Assembly (NCBI GenBank): GCA_021732085.1
Contig: JAKFVQ010000017.1
Location: forward strand, 1-64,000
DNA: 64,000 nucleotides
Source of the DNA: Candidatus Obscuribacterales bacterium
GTDB lineage: Bacteria; Cyanobacteriota; Vampirovibrionia; Obscuribacterales; Obscuribacteraceae
Direction: 5' to 3'
The notes below the pieces were generated by a model. The model searched no databases. It was given only the letters and a program-made list of their open reading frames with translations, and was not told the DNA's origin. Below, one piece after another: positions 35,208 through 44,885 of this stretch (position 1 is the stretch's first letter; each line of letters begins with the position of its first letter). The translations under genes were made by a program, and so were the position numbers.

Positions 35208-35960
35208 ATGGACAAAACAATTAGCAGCAGTCTCCTCGTTTTGATTACTGTCCTTCTGCCAACTTTTTCAGCGAATGCAACAGGTGCTAACAACGGCGGC
35301 GGATCTACCAGCCGAACGCTTATTGCATTTGAGAGGGGTAGAGGCGGTGCCGGAGGCATGGCCGGAGTTGGTGGCATGGGCGGTGGCATGAAAGGGGTCG
35401 GCGGCATGGGCGGCGGCTTCAAAGGAATTGGTGGAATGGGCGGAGGCTTCAAAGGCGTCGGCGGCATGGGCGGCGGATTCCGCGGTGTTGGTGATGCCGG
35501 TGGAGGAGCATCCTATTACAGCGGACGGTATGGCGAAGACTCACACCGATATGGAGAGAACAGCAGTCGCTACGGAGAGAATTCTCATCGCTATGGTGAA
35601 AACAGCGATCGCTACGGCGGCAGCTCTTATGAAAATGGTTATGAGCGTTACGGCACAAGCTACGGACGGTATGGAGAGCCACTCAATACACCTGTAAATT
35701 ATGGTGGACCGCTGAGTTATGGCGGAGCCAATGCCGCCGGCAATAGTAATCTTGCAGTTGACTATGAACGTTCGCAACTATATCGAGGATTGATGAAACA
35801 GTTTGTTAATCCACAGCAAGGAGCAAACGGGCAAGGACCGTCATTATCAATGGGATCGCTATTTCAACGAATGCGGTCCATGGAGTCTAACTACCAGCAG
35901 CATGCTTACAGCACCGTTCCGCCAAATAGTTTCAATCACATTTACGAGCCTGGTCGCTGA
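35208..35960 (+). CDS. Secreted Gly-rich repeat protein
   Basis: A 250-residue exported protein from the ATG at 35208 (GGAAG 7 nt upstream); a frame from 35115 only adds a leader before the signal peptide. The signal is SSSLLVLITVLLPTFSANA. Residues 53-100 consist of four to five decapeptides of the type GVGGMGGGFK. Residues 104-139 are heptads of the type SHRYGEN, five in a row. The rest is polar with no recognised domain. The repeats are also direct repeats in the DNA (30 bp and 21 bp units), so copy number may vary between strains. It is likely a surface or matrix protein. Confidence 0.65.
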   Translation: MDKTISSSLLVLITVLLPTFSANATGANNGGGSTSRTLIAFERGRGGAGGMAGVGGMGGGMKGVGGMGGGFKGIGGMGGGFKGVGGMGGGFRGVGDAGGGASYYSGRYGEDSHRYGENSSRYGENSHRYGENSDRYGGSSYENGYERYGTSYGRYGEPLNTPVNYGGPLSYGGANAAGNSNLAVDYERSQLYRGLMKQFVNPQQGANGQGPSLSMGSLFQRMRSMESNYQQHAYSTVPPNSFNHIYEPGR

Positions 35961-35998
35961 GAAATTTACGCCCAATTCCGGTCGCGCCAATGTACTTT

Positions 35999-38900
35999 TT
36001 ATCTGCGTTGATCACCGATATCCATGAGCCTTGCAAAAACTTCCATCTGCAGTTGATCCTTTCTTGCTTCGAACTGCAATGACGGCACATTCTCCGGCTT
36101 GACGAATCCATGTTTAGGTTGTGATGCGCCAGTTCCAAGAGGCAATCCATAATATAAAGATGCTGGAGTACCAATTACAATACCTGCTTTGATTGCCTTG
36201 TCCAGTCCGTAGTGCACCACCTTGTAGACCGGTCCGTGTCCAAGAGCTTGGGTCGGTATGTTGAGCACCTTGCCCGCGCCCCAACTGAATACGATTGGTA
36301 ATTTGGCTTGTAAAAATGGGAACACGACAAGTGCTTTGACTGCAGCCTCAACATCCATATTTTCGCGCAGCGCATTGCTGGTTAGCCAATAAGTAAGCCC
36401 CATCTGCATTTTCGCCGTCAGCTTACCCAGGAAGAGCGCATCGCCGAAGAGGGCACCACCATAAGTTGCACCATAAGCCAGCTTCGCAGTAACGCAGTAG
36501 CCTATTAGAAGCGATGCAGTATCGATCAGATCAGCAAGGGCTTTTGTACGATCCGCAATCCCCTCCTCTGCACGCGCATAGTTTTTCATCGCTTTATCAA
36601 ATTCGTCCAGGTTGTTCCTAATTTTTGCCGCAAGCTCCGGCGACGTGCTGGCATCAGCAAGTGCACGCAGATCGCTGAAGATACCCTTCTCCGGATCTTT
36701 CAATTCAAGCATTGCTTTCAGCAAAGCATTGTTAGCATTCTCAACTTCGATTCCAGCTTTGCCACCAGTGATCAAATCCGTTGCCATTTGCCAACGCGGA
36801 GAACGCACCGAATCGCGCTTTGCAAAAGCAGTCAAGGCAGCTTCCATCGCGCCGACTTCAGTTTGCGTGTAAGACAGTTGCGCAGACAACTTTTCTGCAA
36901 TTGCGGAGCGCTCCAGAAGATCCATACTGCCGAAGCTTTGATAACGACGGAATCCTGATTCCTCCATGGACTGAACTTGGTTGCGCTCTAATTTTCCATA
37001 AGAATTGATCGCTGGACCTGCAGGCAGATTTCCGAAGAAGATCGGACCGACAGTGCGTTGAACTCCCATAAAGAAATTTTCGAATTTATTCTTCGAGAAT
37101 TTCTTGTCACCAAGGGCGGCAATGCGAGCTTGATCCGCTGCATCGCAGAACCCCTTCTCTAAGCAATTCAGAGTAAGTTCTCGGTGCTGCGCAGGGCCGA
37201 GAACTTTCTCCTGCCAAGCTATTGTGGCTGGATCACTGGACTTCTTAAGTAAGGCTTTAACCTCATCAGGCTTTGCGTAATTGAGAACAACATCTCTTTT
37301 AGCGGACCAGCCAGAGGCGAATTCTACAAGCTCATCAATTTTGAGAGGCTCACCTTGCAAGATGTGCTCAAATCGTTTGTATGCTTGACTGCCACCGCCA
37401 CCAGTGAGTGCCGAAAGGCTGTTAATGCTTTGGCTAGTCAGATTGAGCGCTGCCCTCCATACACCCTGCTCATCAACACGCGCGGGCACCTTATCCGTCA
37501 AAGTAGCGACGTTACCTACAACCATCGCCATTTTCAAAGCTTGCTCAAAATGACTCTTCAGCGCAGGATCGGATTGCAACCTTGCCTTCAAATCGGGGTC
37601 GCGATCAAACGCGGTCTGAATTGCAGTCAACGGTATATAGGGGTCGCCCATGTTGACGCTGCCTGATAGCTTTACCATGTCGATGGGATCAAGTTGCAGC
37701 TCAGAGCTTTTTCCATCGCTAAGTTCAGCGGACTTCTTTAATTGACCTACAGCAAAGGCTGTAAGACTTGCAGCTTGCTCCTTAGTATTTGTTAGCTCGG
37801 CGGCTTTTGATTTAATCAGTGTTTCGATTTGACCGAAAAATTCTTGCTGAGCTAGTTGATTGCGCGAGACGTCGTTCACTTTGAACACAGCTCGAACCAT
37901 ATCGGCTGGATGTTTTGCTTCACTTAGCTCCCGATCAAGCGGCCTGTTACCGAGCCCTGCTTTAGTTATCGCAGCCAAGCTCAGTCCCGACTGACTGAAC
38001 TTCTCTTTCATAATGGAAAGGATTCGATCTACTTCCTCTTCCGTATAGGCAGATGAAAGGTCCTCCTTAAGACGCGCTACTTCCTTCTCGTTTCGAATAT
38101 TCTGCGTCCAGTGTGCCACATCCTTCTCCGTAAGATGCTCTTCTAAATATCTCTTGTATCTTTCATCGGAACTATCCCGCAAGGTGATCCATCCTGGTGG
38201 GCGCAAAGCCAGGAGGTTTGAAGTGATCGTTTCTTTGCCGACAAGGTCGCTCAGGAGTATTGCAGCTTCTCTGTTCGACATCGCATTGCGCAGCGCTGAG
38301 CGAAGTGACTCTCTATATGATTCATCATTCTGAACCTTTTCGCGCTGCTTGTCCGAAGCGCTCGCAAAGAAACCTTTTATACCGTCAGTATCCGTGCTGA
38401 GAATTTGAGCTTCATGCTCTTTGGTGTACGAAACTTTGTTAAAATACAAGCGCCCACTCGTATACATGTTAACCTTAGTCAGGAGACTAACCTCGCCGTC
38501 TTTGAAAAACTCATCGAGAGTTTGCCTGCGATTCTTCCCGGCAATAGCCAATCGATCGACATCCATGAGGTCGGATGGCACGAATTTTCCAAACACTTTT
38601 AAAGTGTTGTCCATAGTACTGCCTGCGGTGCTATCTTTCTTCTTATTGAGCTCCTGATCATTCATCAGCTGCTCGCGAATTTCATCTGTAGACATTTGTA
38701 GGGCGAGTGTAACCATGTCATAGCGCCTATCAGCCGTGGCAGCATCAATAATCTTCTTTATGTTTTCGTAGCTGCGAAACTCACCTTTTGACTGATGCAG
38801 TACTTCGAAGAATGTGGCAAACGCTTTGGGCATCCCCTTAATTTTCGGAAGATCTTCTAACTTGCCATAACGCTCAGCAGCATATTGCTGTTCTAGCTTT

Positions 38901-40261
38901 TTCCAAGCTTCGGCATCGAGCAAAGCAGCTCGCTTCAATATTCCATTTTCACCAGTCTTGATGCCGGCCCATTCAACTCCTGTCACCAGATCGTCAGAAT
39001 CGAATCCAAGCCGCTTGCCTATATTTCGCAATCCGACCATAACTTGTCCGGCGGCATCGATTTTGCCTCGACGATCCAAAAGCTCATCAATTGCAAAATA
39101 CTCATTGAGATTTGTGATCCGAAGAGACAAATCATCACGAAACTTGCCTTCAGTCAGATAATTGAGTCCCTCAACAACCTGCTTCCTGTTTTCACCATCA
39201 AGTGGTGCCAGAATCGCCCGAATTGCAATCGGGTCGGGACTGTGCCAAAGCAAACCATGCATTGCTCTGTATTCTAATGCTGAATGAATGTTCACGGCAC
39301 GCGCAAAATTAGTCGTTTTCTGCTCGAAGACTTTCATGTCTTCTTTACTCAGGTTCTTCTCGGCTTCCTTATAGACGCGATCTAGCAGCTCGCTACGCTT
39401 GTAATGCGTGCCACCATGATGATTGTTCCAATCCATAGTGAGCGCATAGGCAGCCATTTTCTCAAACTCAGCGACACCCGGTTTTTCAACGCTGAGGGCA
39501 TAAAGCATATCCTTGACGATGTGCGCTTCGCGCTTACGCACAGTTCTTTCAAGCTGATTCGAGTTGATTTCCTCGAGAACATCCAAATTCGCCAACTCAC
39601 GCTTCAGCCCGCCAGCGCCAAGTTGTGGAGGGTTCGCAATCAATTCCTTTCGTGTCTGATCAACATATTTTTGAACACGTGTGAACTCAGCACGTTCATT
39701 TCCAGACAGTGGATTTAAGTGATCGAAGTCTTCCTTTTTCAAGGGCGTTGCGTCAATGTTCAACTTCTGTTTCTTGAGCTCATCAACGAAACTCTTTAGC
39801 TCATCAAATGATCTCAACTCCTTGATCACATCGATAGCACTATTTCTGGCACGCGATTCAGGAGCAACTTTATCGGCAGAATCGTAACTATAGAATGGCA
39901 AGTTTCGCAAAATTGAGCGGGTAATCGGACTATATTGGCGATTGAGATCATCGCCATGCCCCGGGATGCTTTTCATGGCGGAAAACACCAGGTCCATGAA
40001 GACGGACTCTTTTTGAGAAGCCGGCGCAAAGTCAGGGCTCACACGGTGGCTCGCATCCTTCTTGCCTGCGTGCCCATGAGCAACTGAGCGATCCATCTTG
40101 GAGCCAATCCCAGCTAGACTCTCCTCACGCAAAGCGTCTACAAGTGACATCTTGTCCTTCTCGGACTTTTCAACAGCCCGGTCTGGCTCATCCTTTGCAG
40201 CATGCGAAGATGCTGCTTGATTTTCTACTTCGGCCCGCCCGATAGGCCTATCCAACGCCAT
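35999..40261 (-). CDS. Very long helical protein (1420 residues) with annexin-like repeats and C-terminal membrane segments
   Basis: A single open frame of 1420 codons. The first 90 residues are polar and probably disordered. The bulk (100-1230) is almost all alpha-helix and highly charged. At least one segment, AIRAILAPLDGENRKQVVEG followed by LTEGKFRDDLSLRI, has the layout of an annexin-type repeat half, and YTEEEVDRILSIMKEKF is similar. Near the C-terminus (about 1255-1380) hydrophobic glycine-rich stretches occur (TASLLIGYCVTAKLAYGATY, AAVKALVVFPFLQAKLPIVF, AGIVIGTPASLYYGLPLG) that may insert in a membrane. No signal peptide, enzyme motif or known full-length family is recognised. Proteins of this style are typical of lineage-specific gene families. 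It is divergent from the gene at 40434. Confidence 0.8.
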   Translation of the reverse strand: MALDRPIGRAEVENQAASSHAAKDEPDRAVEKSEKDKMSLVDALREESLAGIGSKMDRSVAHGHAGKKDASHRVSPDFAPASQKESVFMDLVFSAMKSIPGHGDDLNRQYSPITRSILRNLPFYSYDSADKVAPESRARNSAIDVIKELRSFDELKSFVDELKKQKLNIDATPLKKEDFDHLNPLSGNERAEFTRVQKYVDQTRKELIANPPQLGAGGLKRELANLDVLEEINSNQLERTVRKREAHIVKDMLYALSVEKPGVAEFEKMAAYALTMDWNNHHGGTHYKRSELLDRVYKEAEKNLSKEDMKVFEQKTTNFARAVNIHSALEYRAMHGLLWHSPDPIAIRAILAPLDGENRKQVVEGLNYLTEGKFRDDLSLRITNLNEYFAIDELLDRRGKIDAAGQVMVGLRNIGKRLGFDSDDLVTGVEWAGIKTGENGILKRAALLDAEAWKKLEQQYAAERYGKLEDLPKIKGMPKAFATFFEVLHQSKGEFRSYENIKKIIDAATADRRYDMVTLALQMSTDEIREQLMNDQELNKKKDSTAGSTMDNTLKVFGKFVPSDLMDVDRLAIAGKNRRQTLDEFFKDGEVSLLTKVNMYTSGRLYFNKVSYTKEHEAQILSTDTDGIKGFFASASDKQREKVQNDESYRESLRSALRNAMSNREAAILLSDLVGKETITSNLLALRPPGWITLRDSSDERYKRYLEEHLTEKDVAHWTQNIRNEKEVARLKEDLSSAYTEEEVDRILSIMKEKFSQSGLSLAAITKAGLGNRPLDRELSEAKHPADMVRAVFKVNDVSRNQLAQQEFFGQIETLIKSKAAELTNTKEQAASLTAFAVGQLKKSAELSDGKSSELQLDPIDMVKLSGSVNMGDPYIPLTAIQTAFDRDPDLKARLQSDPALKSHFEQALKMAMVVGNVATLTDKVPARVDEQGVWRAALNLTSQSINSLSALTGGGGSQAYKRFEHILQGEPLKIDELVEFASGWSAKRDVVLNYAKPDEVKALLKKSSDPATIAWQEKVLGPAQHRELTLNCLEKGFCDAADQARIAALGDKKFSKNKFENFFMGVQRTVGPIFFGNLPAGPAINSYGKLERNQVQSMEESGFRRYQSFGSMDLLERSAIAEKLSAQLSYTQTEVGAMEAALTAFAKRDSVRSPRWQMATDLITGGKAGIEVENANNALLKAMLELKDPEKGIFSDLRALADASTSPELAAKIRNNLDEFDKAMKNYARAEEGIADRTKALADLIDTASLLIGYCVTAKLAYGATYGGALFGDALFLGKLTAKMQMGLTYWLTSNALRENMDVEAAVKALVVFPFLQAKLPIVFSWGAGKVLNIPTQALGHGPVYKVVHYGLDKAIKAGIVIGTPASLYYGLPLGTGASQPKHGFVKPENVPSLQFEARKDQLQMEVFARLMDIGDQRR

Positions 40262-40433
40262 AAAATTCCCCAGAAAGCTGCCCCCACCTTATCATCGGGA
40301 ACGTGCAATTTTTGTGTCAAAGACCGCCAAATCCCGCCATTTCTAATGAGGGAACTACGAAAATGTAGTAGCATGGGCGCTTTGTGCCGCCACTAGAGCT
40401 GAAAAGCAGGAAATCAGACGAGGAATTTAATAA

Positions 40434-41600
40434 ATGACCGTTAGCAAATGGCCCGGAAACGCATTAATCGCCTTTTCACTTGGATTAGCAGTACTTTCAG
40501 GGATCCCGCATTCATTTGCCGCCACTGATACGGAAGCTTTGACCAAGAAGACCGAAAAGTCGACTAGTGATTCCAAAGAAGCAAGCAAGGCGGAAAAGAC
40601 CGCCAAAAAAGCCCAAGCAAGATTGGAAAAAGATACAAAGAAGGCCGACAGAACTGAACAAAAGTTAGAGCAGCAGGTCCAAAAAGCCGGCAAGGCCACG
40701 GAGAAGATCGAGAGAACTGCTGCGGCAAAGAAAGCGAGCGCAAAAGAAAGTAGGACAGCAAGCTCAACTGCAAGCGACGAAGCGAGTATTCGCGAGCAAC
40801 TTGCAGGAATCACTCGAAGGCTAGCATCTGGAGATGCAAAAGGACTATCAAACATTTGGGCAGATGATGCGTCCTTCATTGATTCAGACGGCGTGCTGAC
40901 AAAAGGAAGAGAAGCCTTAGAGAAAAAATTCGCAGCTCTTATTGCAGCTAATGGACGTCCACATTTCTTGATAAGCCCGCAAAACATCAGAGTTATTACA
41001 AGCAACGTTGCACTGAGCGACGGGCTTGTGATTCGCCAAGACGGCATCGCAGGACCAGCGCCGGAAACAAGATACTCCATGGTTTTTGTAAAACAAGGCG
41101 GCAATTGGCTAATTTCATCTGCAACAGAAACCGAACTTACACCACAAACGAGTCATGAGCCATTACAAGCATTGTCCTGGATGATCGGTGAATGGAGCGC
41201 TGAAAATAATGGGGGCAGTGTTCATTTTACGGCTGATTGGGCTGCCCATAAGCGATTTATTCAATGCCGCTTCGAGATGAAGGCTTCTGCAGAATCTCCC
41301 GCCGTCGAAAGCAGGCAAGTAATTGGTTTTGATCCACGGACCAATGAAATAGTTTCATGGCACTTCGATTCCAATGGGGGCTTCGGTTATGGCACCTGGA
41401 CACAAAGAGATCGCCAGTGGATCGTCAACGCAACTGGCGTGCAACCGGATGGCAGCACCTCTGTAGCACACAATTTGATGACGCTCGATGATAGCAACGG
41501 CTTTTCATGGCAGTCTGTTGATCGCCGCATCAATGGTATTCCGGTGGGAGATACAAAAGCGCTGAAAGTTCAACGCATGAACAAGTTATCTTCCAAGTAA
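40434..41600 (+). CDS. Secreted protein with SnoaL-like and DUF1579-like domains
   Basis: A 388-residue exported protein. The signal peptide is ALIAFSLGLAVLSGIPHSFA. Residues 35-110 are a Lys/Ala/Glu-rich coiled coil. Residues 115-235 fold like SnoaL/DUF4440 proteins (REQLAGITRRLASGDAKGLS, IWADDASFIDSDGVLTKGRE, ending with GGNWLISSAT). Residues 242-385 resemble DUF1579/nitrobindin-like beta barrels (LSWMIGEWSAE, RQVIGFDPRTNEIVSWHFDS). GAGGAA lies 7 nt before the ATG. It starts a same-strand run of three genes to 44850 that encode secreted or low-complexity products. The function is unknown. Confidence 0.75.
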   Translation: MTVSKWPGNALIAFSLGLAVLSGIPHSFAATDTEALTKKTEKSTSDSKEASKAEKTAKKAQARLEKDTKKADRTEQKLEQQVQKAGKATEKIERTAAAKKASAKESRTASSTASDEASIREQLAGITRRLASGDAKGLSNIWADDASFIDSDGVLTKGREALEKKFAALIAANGRPHFLISPQNIRVITSNVALSDGLVIRQDGIAGPAPETRYSMVFVKQGGNWLISSATETELTPQTSHEPLQALSWMIGEWSAENNGGSVHFTADWAAHKRFIQCRFEMKASAESPAVESRQVIGFDPRTNEIVSWHFDSNGGFGYGTWTQRDRQWIVNATGVQPDGSTSVAHNLMTLDDSNGFSWQSVDRRINGIPVGDTKALKVQRMNKLSSK

Positions 41601-41653
41601 GACTCAAAGAGTTTTTATCAAAGAAAGAATCAACTACAAGGAATTTTGGAAGT

Positions 41654-43057
41654 ATGAATTGCAAATACATAAATGTAATGCTGGTGGTCGCAGTCAGTTC
41701 GATGATGGCGGTGCCTTCATATGCGCGGGGCGGCTTCGGTGGATTTGGCGGTGGCGGTCGTAGCTTTGGTAGTTTCGGCGGTGGTGGCCGCAGTTTTGGT
41801 AGCAGTGACTTCGGCGGGCACAACTTCGGTGGCGCAGAGCGCAACTTTGGCGGCGGCGACTTTGGTGGCGATCGCAGTTTTGCCGGTGCTGACCGCAGCT
41901 TCAGTGGCGATCGCAGTGGAAGCTGGGGTAGCCTTGGCGGCGATCATAATGGCAGCTGGGGAAGCATGGGCGGAACTTCTTCATTCTCAGGACGTCCGGA
42001 AAACAACGGTGTTTGGAACAGGCCTAGTACAGGCGGAAATACAGGTTTTGGCAATCACATCCCAACTGACGGCGGATTTGGTGGCATCTCCGGGTTGCAG
42101 AACAGAACGCCTCATAACATCAGCCAAAATACACTGAACGATCAAGGTAATAAAGTTCGCAACTCGTTCAATAACGATAATTTCAATCGCACCAACGTTA
42201 ACAACGTCAACAATGTGAACGTCAATCGTGGCTATGGCGGTTATGGAGGCTACGGCTATCACGGATACCACCCATACGATAATGGTTACGCACATGGTTG
42301 GGCGGCATCAAATGCTTATCACGGCGGATACTGGGGCTATCCCGGCGCCTGGGGTTGCGCAGGCTGGTCCGAAGCAACAATGTGGACTTGCATGGGATTG
42401 AGTTCACTCACAGCATTTCTTGGGCTTGGCATGATGGGCGCCGAAATGTCATCGAACAAGAACAACAATAATGCAAATACCAATACCATCATCTATCCGG
42501 TAAGCAATGTCACCTACCAGGGCGACACAGTTTACGTGAATGGACAAGCATCGGGCACGTCAGCACAGTATTATCAGCAAGCTCAGCAACTGGCAGCACA
42601 GGGAATTGCTTCAACTGATACAGGCAGCTATCCTGCAGTAGCGCCAGATTATACGGGCGCAAGCGCGACAGTATCAACTGCAAGTGCAAGTGCACAAGGA
42701 AAATGGGCTCCCTTGGGTGTGTTCTCTCTAGCAGAACCTGGACAGACCCAATCAAACATGATGGTGCAGTTGGCAATCAGCCCGCAAGGGCAGGTTCGCG
42801 GAAACTACATGAACCAACTTACAAATGAGAAATCGCAGATTTACGGTCAGCTAGATAAGAAAACTCAGCGAATATCATGGACAATCGGTGAAAACAACAC
42901 CACCGTATTTGATACCAGCCTTGCAGCGCTCACAAAAGATGATAGCCAGGTCCTGGTGCATTACGGTCCCAACAACACAGGAACGATGGCACTGATTCGC
43001 TTGCAGCAACCAGCCAACAACGGCAACACCACAGCCGCAGCGCCTCCGACCTCCTAA
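41654..43057 (+). CDS. Secreted Gly-rich surface protein with conserved C-terminal domain
   Basis: A 467-residue exported protein. The signal peptide ends before ARGGFGG. Residues 25-120 are Gly/Ser/Phe repeats (GGGGRSFGSFGGGG and variants). An Asn-rich stretch and Gly/Tyr/His repeats (GYGGYGGYGYHGYHPYDNGY) follow to about 225. A hydrophobic segment (TMWTCMGLSSLTAFLGLGMM) lies in the middle. The C-terminal domain (275-460) begins YPVSNVTYQGDTVYVNGQAS and includes QYYQQAQQLAAQ, PLGVFSLAEPG and ISWTIGENNTTVFDT. This C-terminal module recurs in surface proteins of several environmental phyla, including Planctomycetes. It lies 14 nt upstream of the next gene and is likely co-transcribed with it. 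Confidence 0.78.
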   Translation: MNCKYINVMLVVAVSSMMAVPSYARGGFGGFGGGGRSFGSFGGGGRSFGSSDFGGHNFGGAERNFGGGDFGGDRSFAGADRSFSGDRSGSWGSLGGDHNGSWGSMGGTSSFSGRPENNGVWNRPSTGGNTGFGNHIPTDGGFGGISGLQNRTPHNISQNTLNDQGNKVRNSFNNDNFNRTNVNNVNNVNVNRGYGGYGGYGYHGYHPYDNGYAHGWAASNAYHGGYWGYPGAWGCAGWSEATMWTCMGLSSLTAFLGLGMMGAEMSSNKNNNNANTNTIIYPVSNVTYQGDTVYVNGQASGTSAQYYQQAQQLAAQGIASTDTGSYPAVAPDYTGASATVSTASASAQGKWAPLGVFSLAEPGQTQSNMMVQLAISPQGQVRGNYMNQLTNEKSQIYGQLDKKTQRISWTIGENNTTVFDTSLAALTKDDSQVLVHYGPNNTGTMALIRLQQPANNGNTTAAAPPTS

Positions 43058-43071
43058 CTTCGAAGGACGAG

Positions 43072-44850
43072 ATGGCACCAATTAATTTCTTCGGAAAAGG
43101 ACAATCGAAAGATCCGGATCCTCGGAAAAGCTCTCGTCGTTCAGATGTGCTTAAGCAGCTTGGCGAAAAAACAAAAGATGATTATCCAGATCGTCCGACA
43201 GCACAGATAAGAATCGGGCAAACTCTGAGGAATTTGCCCGACAAGCACACTTATCTCAGGACTTATGAATATCTCTGCGATCCCAACTTCCTTCCCTTCT
43301 TATGGGTTCTGATCGCGGATCTCAATAACTTGTCCACAGAAATGGATGATGATGGAAATCCGCTTGCTCAACTAAAGAGGGGGCAAGTGATCTATCTTCC
43401 GACTCCGGAAGAAATTATGGACTTCGATCCAAATGAATTTGGAATCGGAGTCGATGCAACGGAGGGATTCAGGGAACAGCTTGAAGATGAGTATGGCACT
43501 CAAGCACCTGAGAATGAGGATGATGAACCTGAAATCGACGATGAGGACGAGTCGCCTCCTCCTACAAAGTCACGTTCGCAAAAGCAGAAGAGACAAGAAG
43601 TAGCACCGGCAGCAGCAGCAGCAACTAAAGCGGTCGTGCAGAACGAATCAGCGAATGATGATCAGTATTACGAAGACGACGACGACGATGAAGAAGACCC
43701 TGACGGCGACGAGGCTGACGATCTCGAAGAAGAGCAGGACGAAGTCGAGAATGAGGATTCTGAAGATCAGAGTGACTTAGAAGCAAATGTAGAGGACGAA
43801 ACTACTTTTCTTCGCGGTCCAGTTCCAAAAAGAAATCAGGAAGTCAAAACGAAGTTGATTCCTGATGAGCTAGTTCCTCCCAAACGATCAGAGAACGAAA
43901 AACGCCCGCCGATTGTAAGACCACCTGTTGCTGCGAATCCGACGGTTCAAGTCCCATCAGTTCAAGGTCCAGTCCCGTCACCGCAGCACCCAGACGTGCG
44001 TGATCAGTCAACGATTCAAGATAATCCTCAGGCACAAGGAAGACCTTCGGAGCAGGCAAATCCATATGCTCAGTTTGGAAACTCAGAGAATCGTTCAGCC
44101 AACGAAAAGATCGGATGGATGCGCGACTACGAAAAACAACTGCGCCCAAGCGAGCAAGAAAATGAGAAAGCACCGCAAGCAGGTTTGACACGGCAAGTGG
44201 GTCCAATTCAACAAGGATCACCGATATCGCGAGAGACTCCACCTCAACAAATAGTTCCGGGTCCGCAAGCACCGCTGGCAGCGCCAGAGCCCCAGCCTCC
44301 ACAAAAAACACCAACTCAGCAAGCGCATGCAGTCCCGCGAGAGACTCCAATTCTACCGGCGAATCCAACGCCGCAATCGACAGCAACACCGCCGCAGGCA
44401 CCTAAGCCTCAAACGACATCCGGTGCTCCACAATATACAGATCCGCTGCAGCGCCCAACTACACCTGCGCCAGCCGAGAAATTCTCCGGTCCCGTCGTAC
44501 CTGAGGCATTCTCCACATACAAGATGCGCGGACTTGATTTGCGCCAAGTAGTGCCCGGAGGGGCAGGCTGGAGAGATGAATACACACACTTGGACCTTGC
44601 AGCCAATGCCCGAATTCGCACTTACATTTCCGACACTGAAGATGATTTTGCAATCGTCCTGGAAAAGATTGGACGTGATTCCATTCAGCCTGTTGCCGCA
44701 TATGAATTCCACAACGATGTCATTCGCCTGGTCAAGCAAACACTTGCGGTGGGACAGCAGATCTCACGTATAAACCTAATTCGAGCAGTAGCCGTAAAGC
44801 TGGCAGCAAACGATCTTTCTCGAAACTGGAACAACTATTTCCTGATGTAG
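43072..44850 (+). CDS. Pro/Gln-rich and acidic linker protein with LysM-like N-terminal region
   Basis: A 592-residue protein without a signal peptide. Residues 30-115 form a folded unit (IGQTLRNLPDKHTYLRTYEY, FLPFLWVLIADLNNL, LKRGQVIYLPTPEE) whose final phrase is like the end of a LysM or related scaffold motif. Residues 130-245 are strongly acidic (EDDDDDEEDPDGDEADD). Residues 260-470 are a Pro/Gln/Ala-rich linker. The C-terminus (480-592) is again folded (KMRGLDLRQVVPGGAGWRDE, AAYEFHNDVIRLVKQTLAVG). The layout, two folded ends with a long flexible middle, suggests a scaffold or spacer. AAGGAC lies before the ATG. It is probably in one operon with the Gly-rich surface protein. Confidence 0.7.
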   Translation: MAPINFFGKGQSKDPDPRKSSRRSDVLKQLGEKTKDDYPDRPTAQIRIGQTLRNLPDKHTYLRTYEYLCDPNFLPFLWVLIADLNNLSTEMDDDGNPLAQLKRGQVIYLPTPEEIMDFDPNEFGIGVDATEGFREQLEDEYGTQAPENEDDEPEIDDEDESPPPTKSRSQKQKRQEVAPAAAAATKAVVQNESANDDQYYEDDDDDEEDPDGDEADDLEEEQDEVENEDSEDQSDLEANVEDETTFLRGPVPKRNQEVKTKLIPDELVPPKRSENEKRPPIVRPPVAANPTVQVPSVQGPVPSPQHPDVRDQSTIQDNPQAQGRPSEQANPYAQFGNSENRSANEKIGWMRDYEKQLRPSEQENEKAPQAGLTRQVGPIQQGSPISRETPPQQIVPGPQAPLAAPEPQPPQKTPTQQAHAVPRETPILPANPTPQSTATPPQAPKPQTTSGAPQYTDPLQRPTTPAPAEKFSGPVVPEAFSTYKMRGLDLRQVVPGGAGWRDEYTHLDLAANARIRTYISDTEDDFAIVLEKIGRDSIQPVAAYEFHNDVIRLVKQTLAVGQQISRINLIRAVAVKLAANDLSRNWNNYFLM

Positions 44851-44885
44851 AATGAGATCAGTCAGAAGCCTTGCCCATTGAAAGA

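Noticed and set aside
35057..35467. Minus-strand frame with a PPMPPTPLKPP-type repeat protein
   Set aside because: Antisense of the Gly-rich decapeptide repeats of the secreted protein at 35208; the Pro repeats are the reverse complement of GGC/GGN codons.
40427..41104. 225-codon minus-strand open frame
   Set aside because: Lies exactly opposite the coiled-coil and SnoaL-like region of the secreted protein at 40434. The Ala/Lys-rich codons there naturally leave the antisense frame open.
41717..42137. Ala/Thr/Val-rich frames on both strands inside the Gly-rich surface protein
   Set aside because: Alternative readings of low-complexity GGC-rich DNA; the sense frame has a signal peptide, a conserved C-terminus and operon context.
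43844..44401. 185-codon minus-strand open frame
   Set aside because: Mirror of the Pro/Gln-rich linker of the 43072-44850 gene; the Leu/Val/Glu-rich product is an antisense artefact of CCA/CAA codons.
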